Below, piece by piece: positions 48,535 through 56,846 of a stretch of 64,000 nucleotides of DNA (position 1 is its first letter; each line of letters opens with the position of its first letter). A program made the position numbers and the translations under genes. Where the stretch lies: positions 1-64,000 of the forward strand of contig JAKISG010000003.1 in assembly GCA_021648755.1 (NCBI GenBank), in the 5' to 3' direction. Below the pieces are notes generated by a model that did not search any database, was not told the DNA's origin, and worked only from the letters and a program-made list of their open reading frames with translations. This DNA is from Flavobacteriaceae bacterium (GTDB lineage: Bacteria; Bacteroidota; Bacteroidia; Flavobacteriales; Flavobacteriaceae).

Positions 48535-50058
48535 TTATTTTATTAACTCATCTATAAAATGTCGATTATTAGCCAATCTAGGCACCTTATGTTGACCGCC
48601 AAGCTTATTATTTTTTTTAAGCCAATTATAAAATAAATTTTTTTTTGCAATCGTTATTTTAGGCATTTCAAGAGTTATGTTTAAATAACGTTTTGCTTCA
48701 TAATCAGAATTAATTGCCTTTAAACTATTATCTAAAACTTCCGTAAAATAAGCAAGGTCTGTTGGTTTTTTTGAAAATTCTATTAACCATTCATGCGAAC
48801 CTTTAGTTATTGACCCTGTTAAAATATCTTTTGTCATAAAAATAGGAGCAACAGTAAACTCTAAAATTGTAGCATTTGTTTTTTGGCAAGCAATTTTTAA
48901 AGCAGTATCTGCATTTTCAATAATTAATTCTTCACCAAAAGCATTGATAAAATGTTTGGTTCTACCAGTAACTTTTATTCGATAAGGACTTAAAGAAGTA
49001 AATCTAATAGTATCGCCAATTAAATAACGCCAAAGACCAGCGTTTGTAGTGATTACCAAAGCATAATTTTTATGTAACTCTACTTTTTCTAACGGAATAG
49101 CAACTGAATTTTCATCATTAAACGCACTCATGGGTATAAATTCATAAAAAATACCATAATCTAACATTAATAGTAATTCTGAAGAATTATTCTTATCTTG
49201 TATTGCAAAAAAACCTTCACTTGCATTATAAGTTTCATAATATTTAAAATTGACTTTTGGAATCAATTTTTTATACTGCTCATGATACGGGCTAAAATTA
49301 ACACCTCCATGAAAATAAACTTCTAAATTTGGCCAAACTTCTAAAATATTTTGTTTGCCAGTACGCTCTAAAATTTTATTCAATAAGACTAGCATCCAAG
49401 AAGGTACACCTGCTAAACTGGTAATGTCTTTATCAAGTGTTTCATCAATAATTCTATCCATTTTAGTTTCCCAATCACTCATCAAAGCAATTTCTTGGCT
49501 TGGTGCAGAACTAAAATCTGCCCAAAGTGGTAAATTTTCAATAATTATAGCAGATAAATCACCAAAATAGGTGTTGTTATCTTTATAAATTTCACTAGAG
49601 CCACCTAGTCTTAAACTTTTACCATTAAACATTCTCGTTTCTTCATTATTACAAACATATATACAAAGCATGTCTTTTACAGCTTTATAATGACAGTTTT
49701 CTAAAGCCTCTTCACTTACAGGTATAAACTTACTTTTTGCATTAGTAGTGCCACTAGATTTAGCAAACCACTTAATGTTTGAATTCCAAAATATATTCTG
49801 ATTCCCTTTTCGTGTTTTTTTTATTTCATGCTCTATGCTTTCGTATTTTTTTATCGGAATTGATGTAGCAAACGACTCATAATCAGTAATTGAAGAAAAA
49901 TTATATTTAACACCAATCTCAGTATTTTTCGCATTGTCAATCAATCTGCTTAATAACTCATATTGTACATCAATGGGGTATTTTAAAAATAATTCCATTT
50001 GATGTTTCCTCTTTTTTAGAGACCATGCAATAACAGTATTAAGTAAAGGAATTTTCAT
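48535..50058 (-). CDS. GH3 auxin-responsive promoter family protein (acyl-adenylating enzyme-like)
   Basis: 507 aa. It belongs to the GH3 branch of the ANL adenylate-forming enzymes. The ATP/AMP-binding motif appears as WFAKSSGTTNAKSKFIPVS, the second as YYETYNASEGFFAIQ and the third as YLIGDTIRFTS. In plants GH3 enzymes join amino acids to acyl acids; the bacterial substrate is unknown. Cytoplasmic. It is divergent from the mazG gene, with back-to-back -7 boxes in the 77-nt gap. Confidence 0.92.
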   Translation of the reverse strand: MKIPLLNTVIAWSLKKRKHQMELFLKYPIDVQYELLSRLIDNAKNTEIGVKYNFSSITDYESFATSIPIKKYESIEHEIKKTRKGNQNIFWNSNIKWFAKSSGTTNAKSKFIPVSEEALENCHYKAVKDMLCIYVCNNEETRMFNGKSLRLGGSSEIYKDNNTYFGDLSAIIIENLPLWADFSSAPSQEIALMSDWETKMDRIIDETLDKDITSLAGVPSWMLVLLNKILERTGKQNILEVWPNLEVYFHGGVNFSPYHEQYKKLIPKVNFKYYETYNASEGFFAIQDKNNSSELLLMLDYGIFYEFIPMSAFNDENSVAIPLEKVELHKNYALVITTNAGLWRYLIGDTIRFTSLSPYRIKVTGRTKHFINAFGEELIIENADTALKIACQKTNATILEFTVAPIFMTKDILTGSITKGSHEWLIEFSKKPTDLAYFTEVLDNSLKAINSDYEAKRYLNITLEMPKITIAKKNLFYNWLKKNNKLGGQHKVPRLANNRHFIDELIK

Positions 50059-50069
50059 ATTTATAAAAG

Positions 50070-50100
50070 CAAATTTAAGAAATTAATTTTTGTATTTTTG
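50070..50100. promoter_or_regulatory. Divergent -7 boxes of the GH3 and MazG genes
   Basis: Minus-strand TAAATTTG (50077-50070), 12 nt from the GH3 start, and plus-strand TATTTTTG (50093-50100), 36 nt from the mazG start. Both match TAnnTTTG perfectly. The two promoters face away from each other and share their -33 region, so a single regulator could affect both. Confidence 0.45.
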
Positions 50101-50135
50101 ATTTTAGAACCATAAGATTAAATAAAATTAAAATA

Positions 50136-50462
50136 ATGGATATAAAAAACGCACAAACACAAGTTGATAATTGGATTAAAGAACATGGAGTTCGCTATTT
50201 TAATGAATTAACAAACATGGCACAATTAACTGAAGAGGTTGGCGAGGTAGCTAGAATTATTTCTAGACGTTATGGAGAACAAAGTGAAAAAGAGAGCGAT
50301 AAAAATAAAGATTTGGGCGAAGAATTAGCAGATGTTCTATTTGTAGTACTATGTCTTGCAAACCAAACTGGAATTGATTTAAAAAAAGCATTTGATAAAA
50401 AATTAGTAATTAAAACAAAAAGAGATCATGAGAGGCATCATCAAAATAAAAAATTAAAATAA
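50136..50462 (+). CDS. MazG-like nucleotide pyrophosphohydrolase
   Basis: 108 aa, a single all-alpha NTP-PPase domain. The metal-binding motif is seen as LTEEVGEVARI (ExxE) and DLGEELADVLFVV (ExxD). It hydrolyses NTPs or dNTPs to NMPs, probably for pool cleaning. The protein is short compared with E. coli MazG, which has two such domains. A small membrane-protein gene starts 2 nt after its stop. Confidence 0.9.
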   Translation: MDIKNAQTQVDNWIKEHGVRYFNELTNMAQLTEEVGEVARIISRRYGEQSEKESDKNKDLGEELADVLFVVLCLANQTGIDLKKAFDKKLVIKTKRDHERHHQNKKLK

Positions 50463-50463
50463 A

Positions 50464-50712
50464 ATGCAAAAAACAAAAATGAGTTATACTAAATTAGGAA
50501 TTATATCTGCAACTATTTTTATAGTAATAGTTGTCTTGTTTGATTTTTTATTTGCGCTGAATTCTAAAAAAACTATTGTTGAAATTATAAATTATAGGTT
50601 GACTTTAAAGTATATTATTCTAAAATTAGTTATTGGTATTATATATGGTTTTTTTATGGTTTTTCTTTTTAAGAGAAAAAAAAATAAACTAAAAAAAAAT
50701 TCGATTAAGTAA
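50464..50712 (+). CDS. Small two-helix membrane protein, unknown
   Basis: 82 aa. Two hydrophobic helices (about 10-30, LGIISATIFIVIVVLFDFLF, and about 49-68) and a strongly basic tail (KRKKNKLKKNSIK). It begins one base after the mazG stop codon, so it is almost surely translated from the same mRNA. I do not recognise a family. A start at the second Met (codon 6) is possible. The basic tail suggests both termini are cytoplasmic. Confidence 0.7.
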   Translation: MQKTKMSYTKLGIISATIFIVIVVLFDFLFALNSKKTIVEIINYRLTLKYIILKLVIGIIYGFFMVFLFKRKKNKLKKNSIK

Positions 50713-50728
50713 ATGAATAGAACAAAAA

Positions 50729-50753
50729 AAGGGTTTCATTAAATGAAACCCTT
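50729..50753 (-). terminator. Terminator of the secreted T9SS protein gene
   Basis: AAGGGTTTCA / TGAAACCCTT stem with a TTAAA loop. On the minus strand it is followed by seven T, so it serves the gene ending at 50778; it could also stop plus-strand transcripts less efficiently. Confidence 0.8.
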
Positions 50754-50777
50754 GATTATCAAAATTGTAATTCATTT

Positions 50778-53700
50778 TTATTTAATAATAATTTTATGAG
50801 ATTCTCTCAAATTATCACCAATGAAATTAGCAAAATATACACCTTTGTTTAGTGATAACGAAATGTTAGTTTTACCATTTATATTTAATTCTTTTTGGTA
50901 AACTCTTCTGCCATTCATATCAAAAACTTGTAAATTTGTTTTTGAAATAGTTGTTGAAGTAATTGTGAAATCACCATTAGAAACCGTTGGGTAAATGCTT
51001 AATACATCGGTTAATTCAGCATCACTTATTCCTAAAGGTACATTTGTAAATTGACCAGTAAAAAACCCTCTACCATAAGTACTTGCAAGAATTGTATTAT
51101 CAGCAATACGTAAATCAAAACTGGTTACTTTTACGTTTTTCATTCCGTTTTGAGATTGAAACCAAGTAGGGCTACTATCTTTAAAATTTCCTGTTCGCCA
51201 AACACCTAAATCTGTTCCAATAATTACTTCATCGTTTAATAATGGATTCATTAGTATTGCTTTTACAGGTATGTCTGGAAAACTCCCTTCTTTATTTAAC
51301 CATGTAGATCCGCCATTTTCTGTATACCAAATACTAGGTATACCATAATTATGAAAAGTTACCATTATTTCATCTTCATTAGCACCAAAATTTATAGCAG
51401 AGATACTGCCAAAAAACTCTGAACCTTGAATATTTGACCATGTAGGAGTTGTATCGGCATTTGTTACTTTTAATAGCCCACCAGTATCAGTTCCTACAAA
51501 TAAAGTTGTACTTGCAGTTGTATATGGGGATACTTTAATAGCCGTAGGCGGTCTATTGAATAAGGCATTTGTTAAATTTGTTCTTATAGGTGATGCTGTT
51601 AATATATCTGTAAATCTTGAAATTCTAACTGTACTACCTTCTGTTGCATTGGTATATAAAATATCTAAGTTATCATCTAAATCTGCTTGATTAACAAAAG
51701 TTCCTGAATTTTCTTGAACAATGAGTTGACCTGCACCTGTATGTGGTAGATCTAATCTAAAAAACGAATTACGAGGAACAGATAGTATCATATAATCACC
51801 ATCTTTATCAATAAAGCAAAACATACCATCGCCTCCAAAAACTTCTTCAGAGAAAGATGTTCCTGCTGTTGCATTACTGATAAAATTAGTACCATTATCT
51901 TGTGCGCCACCTAAAAATTGATCTTGGCTTACATCTTGACCAATACTACCTTTATAAAATTGTGTAGTGTTATTGTCTCTAAATCTATTAATAATTGCTC
52001 CAGCATTATTATTTGCTGTCGAAAAAGAATTTGCATACGCTACGCCACCGTCAGAAACAATTAAACCTCTATCAGTATCTGTTGGGTGAAAAATTAATCC
52101 ATGAATATCAGCATGCGTAAAAGGTACTGTAGCAGACTGACCGTTGCCTATAATCCATTTTGTAATTTGATCCCAATTTGAGCCTCCATCTGTAGATCTA
52201 AATGTGTCAATACCACCAACATAAACCGTATTATCATTACTTGGATCAACGGCTATAGTTAAATCATAAAATGCTTGACCTCTAGTAAAATCACTTGCAG
52301 GAATACTTGCGCCAGCATCAACGGGTAAGGGTAAAATAATTGGTTCTGTAGCAAAAGCATCATTTGTTACTTCAATTCGAACTGTGCCTGTCTCAATTAA
52401 TAAATAAATTTTATTTGGATCAGTAGAAGATGCAGCTATTTCAGTTCTTCTTCCTCCTGAAGATACATATTGCTGTGTAAATGTATTGCCATCTATAGAA
52501 GAAAAAACAGTACCGCCTCCATCTCCAAAAGAGTTACTACTTGTCGTTGACATCCATATCTTATTGTCTGCTGTAACTAATAAAGAATTTGGTTGAAATG
52601 GATTTCCACCTGAGGTTAATGGTAAATTAACTTGTGTCCAAGTATTACCATCGTCTGTAGATTTAAACAAGCCTCTTTCGCCACCAAGTAATGTATTTGC
52701 TAAAACTTCTGAATATACAGATTCACTAATTGCTGCAAATAAAACAGTATTACCTGAATCATTCCAAGCTAGCATATTATTTACATGATATTTACCTGGT
52801 ACTAAAACGATACCTGCAGGTAAATCTGTATCTATATTATTAATAGTAATATTAACTGTCCCGTTAGCAATAGCATCTTTTAATAGTTGACCATCTGCAC
52901 TTGATATCATTACAGAAGGAATGGTCACACTAGCATCAGTTCCTCCCATTGCAAAAAGAGAACTAACCGTATTATTAACTATAAGAACTGCTGTTGCTCC
53001 TGCGTTTTGAGCATTTAATATTTTGTTCGTAAAATCACAAGTACCTCTATCAATTACTGCAATATTTCCATTAATAGATGCTCCGTTAGTTATTGTAGCA
53101 CAAGCATCATTAGGTATTGCTATTGCTAAATTACCGGATATTGATGTTGTAATATCTGGTCCAAATGTACCTGATTGTACAGCAACAAAACTGCCTGAAC
53201 CACCTGAATTAATAGTCACTTCTGCATCATTAACAAAAGTTGTAATTCCAGAACTACCGCCAAAATTATGAGACCAAGTAGTTCCTCCATCTTCAGATTT
53301 CCAAATACCATTTCCGTTTACGGCTCCTGCAACATATGATTCTCCTGTACCGACATACATAATTTGGGGATTATTAGGGTCAGCAATTATTGAAGATACG
53401 GCTAAATTTTCTGGAACATCTAATAATTGCCACGATGAAATACCACTTTCAATATTATCATTTACCCATAAACCACCACTAACACCACCAGCAAATACTC
53501 TTTTATGAGTTGCATCATTTGGATCATACATTACTGCTCTAGTTCTACCTGGAACATTTCTTGGGCCTCTTTCGACCCAAGCATTTGCTGCATCAGCTCC
53601 GGGGACTGCCTTTTGTAAGGCATTTATTCTTAATTTCTCTTGTAAAGTAAACAATTTCTCTGTTTCCGTTTTACCTGTATGTGGATTCATTTCTAACAAA

Positions 53701-53912
53701 TATTCTTCTTCAAAATATTTGTTTGGAGGAATTCCATTTGCTTTTCTCTCTTTTTTAGTTAATTTTAAGGCTTCCTGAAATGGGTGGTTATCAATAAATT
53801 CTTGATGATTTTTTCTTAAATCTACAATATTATTAGTTTTTTTCTTTTTAAGAAATACAACTAATATAATTATTGATAAAAATGTGAAAAATGTAATTTT
53901 TAATTTGTTCAT
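50778..53912 (-). CDS. T9SS cargo protein with sortilin-type beta-propeller and PA domain
   Basis: 1044 aa from the Met of MNKLKITFF; a Met 15 codons upstream is less likely because it precedes a non-hydrophobic leader. Several BNR/Asp-box-like repeats (KSEDGGTTWSHN, KSTDDGNTWTQV, RSTDGGSNWDQI, YTENGGSTWLNK) indicate a VPS10/sialidase-type beta-propeller. A protease-associated (PA) domain is inserted at about 250-370 (IDRGTCDFTNKILNAQNAGA). The last 75 residues form a T9SS type A sorting domain (LSIYPTVSNGDFTI ... HKIIIK), so it is exported to the surface. No peptidase motif was seen. The hydrophobic N-terminus is followed by KKKK, unusual for a Sec signal. Confidence 0.85.
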   Translation of the reverse strand: MNKLKITFFTFLSIIILVVFLKKKKTNNIVDLRKNHQEFIDNHPFQEALKLTKKERKANGIPPNKYFEEEYLLEMNPHTGKTETEKLFTLQEKLRINALQKAVPGADAANAWVERGPRNVPGRTRAVMYDPNDATHKRVFAGGVSGGLWVNDNIESGISSWQLLDVPENLAVSSIIADPNNPQIMYVGTGESYVAGAVNGNGIWKSEDGGTTWSHNFGGSSGITTFVNDAEVTINSGGSGSFVAVQSGTFGPDITTSISGNLAIAIPNDACATITNGASINGNIAVIDRGTCDFTNKILNAQNAGATAVLIVNNTVSSLFAMGGTDASVTIPSVMISSADGQLLKDAIANGTVNITINNIDTDLPAGIVLVPGKYHVNNMLAWNDSGNTVLFAAISESVYSEVLANTLLGGERGLFKSTDDGNTWTQVNLPLTSGGNPFQPNSLLVTADNKIWMSTTSSNSFGDGGGTVFSSIDGNTFTQQYVSSGGRRTEIAASSTDPNKIYLLIETGTVRIEVTNDAFATEPIILPLPVDAGASIPASDFTRGQAFYDLTIAVDPSNDNTVYVGGIDTFRSTDGGSNWDQITKWIIGNGQSATVPFTHADIHGLIFHPTDTDRGLIVSDGGVAYANSFSTANNNAGAIINRFRDNNTTQFYKGSIGQDVSQDQFLGGAQDNGTNFISNATAGTSFSEEVFGGDGMFCFIDKDGDYMILSVPRNSFFRLDLPHTGAGQLIVQENSGTFVNQADLDDNLDILYTNATEGSTVRISRFTDILTASPIRTNLTNALFNRPPTAIKVSPYTTASTTLFVGTDTGGLLKVTNADTTPTWSNIQGSEFFGSISAINFGANEDEIMVTFHNYGIPSIWYTENGGSTWLNKEGSFPDIPVKAILMNPLLNDEVIIGTDLGVWRTGNFKDSSPTWFQSQNGMKNVKVTSFDLRIADNTILASTYGRGFFTGQFTNVPLGISDAELTDVLSIYPTVSNGDFTITSTTISKTNLQVFDMNGRRVYQKELNINGKTNISLSLNKGVYFANFIGDNLRESHKIIIK

Positions 53913-53964
53913 TACTATATAATTTAAATTAGACATGCAATATCGTAAAAAAAACAACTAACTT

Positions 53965-55305
53965 CTAAAAAACCATACCTTTTAACTTATTATTTAATAA
54001 AATTGCTGAAGTATCTGATAAACTGGATACAAAACAACATATTTGTAACAGTCTTTCGTAAAGAGAATTCTTTAATTTTTGATATTTTTCTGGTAATAAA
54101 TGTATTATTATTTCGTCGTAGTTTGAAGCATTATTTTCATAGTTATTATTTATTGCATTTATAAAAGTATCTAGGATATTCGTTATTACATAATAACCTG
54201 CAATTTCTTTTTCAATTACATTTTTGCTTTTGTAAATTTTAGCAATACTAATTTTTATAATATCTTTAATTTGTGCTTCGTAACTACTTTTATCTAATAA
54301 TGAATTTGTAAATTTACCTTGTAAGATTAACTCTTCATTTGTTATAAAAATAGTTACTGCTTCTTGAATTAAGGTGTTTATTGCTAAAGCACGTAAATAA
54401 CTTAATCTGTCTTTTTTTGTGGTTAATGCATAATATTTTTTTGTATTTATTGTATCTTTTACTAACTTAATTAAATATTCTAATGCAAATTCTTCATCAA
54501 CTAAACCTAAATTTATACCGTCTTCAAAATCTATTATGGTATAACAAATGTCATCTGCTGCTTCTACTAAAAATGCTAGTGGGTGTCTGTTAAAAGTAGC
54601 GATACCACTTCCTGTTTTTATGGTTAAGCCTAATTCACTAGCAACATCTAAAAAAGTTGTTGTTTCTGATTGAAAAACGCCATATTTTTTATCTACAATA
54701 TTTTTCGTTGGTTTTTTAGGTAAAGATTCTTTTGGGTATTTCGTAAAAGCACCTAAGGTTGCATAAGATAATCGTAAACCGCCTTCTACACCGATTCTAC
54801 TTTCTGTTAAAATTTTAAATCCGTTTGCATTACCTTCAAAATCAATTAAATCTTGCCATTGTTTAGCTGTTAACTTTTCTTTAAACGGACTACCATTACC
54901 TGTCTTAAAATATTTACCTATCGCATTTTCACCGCTATGTCCAAAAGGAGGGTTTCCAATGTCATGCGCTAGAGCAGCAGCGGCTGTAATAGCTCCAAAA
55001 TCATTTGCTTGATAACCTTTTTTAGAGAGGTTTGAATATTTGCTTATCAGCGCTTTACCAACCATTCTACCCAGTGATCTTGCAACTACTGAAACCTCTA
55101 AACTATGTGTTAAGCGAGTGTGTACAAAATCGGTTTTAGATAAAGGTATAACTTGAGTTTTACCTTGTAAACTCCGGAAAGAATCCGAAAAAATAATACG
55201 ATCAAAATCTACTTCAAAACCTAACCTTGTTTCATTTTGATTAATTCTTAATCTTTTTTTGGTGTCGCCAAAACGTTTTAGTGAAAGTAATTGTTCCCAA
55301 TTCAT
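53965..55305 (-). CDS. dgt: dGTP triphosphohydrolase
   Basis: Hydrolyses dGTP (or other dNTPs) to the nucleoside and triphosphate. 446 aa. It is an HD-domain enzyme: His68 in RLTHSLEVS, His114-Asp115 in ALAHDIGNPPFGHSGE and a distal Asp in VEAADDICYTIIDFEDG. The start MNWEQLLSLKRFGD is typical of the flavobacterial enzyme. It ends 53 nt after the start of the secreted T9SS gene on the same strand and could be cotranscribed with it. A possible -7 box TATTTTTG lies on the minus strand at 55365-55358. Confidence 0.93.
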   Translation of the reverse strand: MNWEQLLSLKRFGDTKKRLRINQNETRLGFEVDFDRIIFSDSFRSLQGKTQVIPLSKTDFVHTRLTHSLEVSVVARSLGRMVGKALISKYSNLSKKGYQANDFGAITAAAALAHDIGNPPFGHSGENAIGKYFKTGNGSPFKEKLTAKQWQDLIDFEGNANGFKILTESRIGVEGGLRLSYATLGAFTKYPKESLPKKPTKNIVDKKYGVFQSETTTFLDVASELGLTIKTGSGIATFNRHPLAFLVEAADDICYTIIDFEDGINLGLVDEEFALEYLIKLVKDTINTKKYYALTTKKDRLSYLRALAINTLIQEAVTIFITNEELILQGKFTNSLLDKSSYEAQIKDIIKISIAKIYKSKNVIEKEIAGYYVITNILDTFINAINNNYENNASNYDEIIIHLLPEKYQKLKNSLYERLLQICCFVSSLSDTSAILLNNKLKGMVF

Positions 55306-55431
55306 CTTTGATTGATAATGATTTATGTTAAAAATTTACAGTAAAAATAATTCAATTCAAAAATACAAAAAATAGTTTAATTGCATTTGTAAATTACGGT
55401 TTCTATTTTAGAAGTAAAAATAGTAAGTCCG

Positions 55432-55525
55432 AAATTTTAGTTCTATGTCTTTTTAGCGTAAACTTAATGTAATTTTGATTTACGAATGTCATATGATAGA
55501 GCGACTTTACATAGAACTAAAATTT
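55432..55525. repeat. Long inverted repeat with structured spacer between dgt and yceI
   Basis: AAATTTTAGTTCTATGT (55432-55448) and its perfect 17-bp complement ACATAGAACTAAAATTT (55509-55525) enclose 60 nt. The spacer holds a second inverted pair, CGTAAA (about 55457) and TTTACG (about 55479). The whole can fold as a 94-nt hairpin. It lies upstream of the yceI -7 box and outside any gene. It has the size of a small non-autonomous element, but I see no target-site duplication. Confidence 0.6.
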
Positions 55526-55561
55526 TTTCAAAAGTTTAATTTAAAATCGTTCTAAATTAAG

Positions 55562-55569
55562 TATATTTG
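55562..55569 (+). promoter_or_regulatory. Predicted -7 box of the yceI gene
   Basis: TATATTTG, perfect TAnnTTTG, 26 nt before the start codon. No clear -33 TTG. Confidence 0.45.
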
Positions 55570-55595
55570 CAAATATAACTAAAAAAATAAAAATA

Positions 55596-56231
55596 ATGAA
55601 GAAAATAATAGTAGTACTAAGTATAGTAGGTCTATTTTTTATATCGTGTAAAGAAGATAAATCAAAAAAAACAGACACTCAAGATGCAAAAGAAGTTGTA
55701 AAAACAGAAATGGTAAATAATAAATATAAAGTAGTTTCTTCAAAATTAACTTGGAAAGGTTATAAACCATCAGGAGTTCATAACGGTACAATTGATTTAA
55801 AAGAGGGAGTATTAAATTATGATGGCAATTTAAAAGGAGGGAAATTTACTTTTGACATGACAAGTATTAAAGTTTTAGATATTAAAGACACTAAAGATAA
55901 TGCTGATTTAATGGGTCATTTGGTGAATTCTGATTTTTTTGATGTGACACAATTCCCTACAGGGGCTTTTGAAATTACTAAAGTAATAAAAGCGGATATA
56001 ACCTCTACAATTGAAGGGAATTTAACTTTAAAAGGAATTACTAAAAGTATTTCTTTTCCTGCTTCAATAATAGAAAAAGACGGAGAGTTAACATTTTTAA
56101 GTAATGCAATAAAAATTGACAGAACAGATTTTGGAATTAAATATAAGTCAAAAAAGTTTTTTGATAACTTAAAAGATAAGTTTATTAATGATCTTTTTGA
56201 TATTACTTTTGAAGTAAAAGCAAGCAAATAA
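55596..56231 (+). CDS. YceI family lipoprotein
   Basis: 211 aa. The lipoprotein signal ends in FFISC (Cys18). A low-complexity Lys/Asp linker precedes the YceI lipocalin-like domain (about 45-211): SSKLTWKGYKPSGVHNGTID, GKFTFDMTSIKVLD, GHLVNSDFFDVTQFPTGAFE and LKGITKSISFPA are all hallmark segments. YceI proteins bind isoprenoid-type lipids such as polyprenyl pyrophosphate or quinones in the periplasm. The ligand here is unknown. The gene is single, between dgt (divergent) and the DUF3817 gene. Confidence 0.92.
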   Translation: MKKIIVVLSIVGLFFISCKEDKSKKTDTQDAKEVVKTEMVNNKYKVVSSKLTWKGYKPSGVHNGTIDLKEGVLNYDGNLKGGKFTFDMTSIKVLDIKDTKDNADLMGHLVNSDFFDVTQFPTGAFEITKVIKADITSTIEGNLTLKGITKSISFPASIIEKDGELTFLSNAIKIDRTDFGIKYKSKKFFDNLKDKFINDLFDITFEVKASK

Positions 56232-56389
56232 TAATAAAATTAAAATAATTTTGATTAGAGTTTACTTACTAGTACTCCTACATATGAAATCTATTTAAAT
56301 TAGAAGTACAGGTGTTAGGTACTTCATTGAACAGGACTTAAAACGACATCAAATACCGTTGTCTCCGCTGAGGCAAGAACAGTAGAATT
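56232..56389 (+). other. Intergenic stretch of unusual composition before DUF3817 gene
   Basis: Richer in G and C than the other gaps in the window, especially 56342-56385 (CGACATCAAATACCGTTGTC and a following GCTGAGGCAAG segment). It has an inverted pair GAAGTAC-N9-GTACTTC (56303-56325). No protein, tRNA or known RNA family is recognised. It might be a structured leader or a relic. Confidence 0.3.
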
Positions 56390-56662
56390 ATGAAAAACAT
56401 ATTTAGAGTTATTAGTTTTTTAGAAGGAGTTTCGTTTATATTACTATTGTTTGTTGCAGTACCCATAAAATATTTTACTGACAACGAAACCTATGTTCAA
56501 ATGCTAGGAATGCCTCACGGAATTTTATTTTTAGGCTATATTGTCATAGCATTTTTATTAAAACCAGAATTAAAATGGAATAATAAAATATTTTTTACAG
56601 TACTTATAGCTTCAATAATACCATTTGGTACTTTTTATATTGACAAAAAATATTTAAAATAA
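56390..56662 (+). CDS. DUF3817 small membrane protein
   Basis: 90 aa with three membrane helices. Family landmarks are RVISFLEGVSFILLLFVAVP at the N-terminus and MLGMPHGILFLGYI in the middle; the Glu in LEGVS and the His in MPHG are the conserved polar residues in the membrane. Function unknown. It lies downstream of the yceI gene on the same strand, separated by a 158-nt gap. Confidence 0.85.
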   Translation: MKNIFRVISFLEGVSFILLLFVAVPIKYFTDNETYVQMLGMPHGILFLGYIVIAFLLKPELKWNNKIFFTVLIASIIPFGTFYIDKKYLK

Positions 56663-56846
56663 CGTAATATTCTATATTATTTCGATAAATTTTAGGTCTA
56701 TGGTTGTTCTTTTCAGAATGACATTATAAAAAAAGTATAGAATTAAAACAAATTAACTATTAATACTGTAAGCATCTTTTTATTACTATATTGCACTACT
56801 TATTTATTAGATAATTTAGATTTTGACTATTAAACATTAAATTAAG

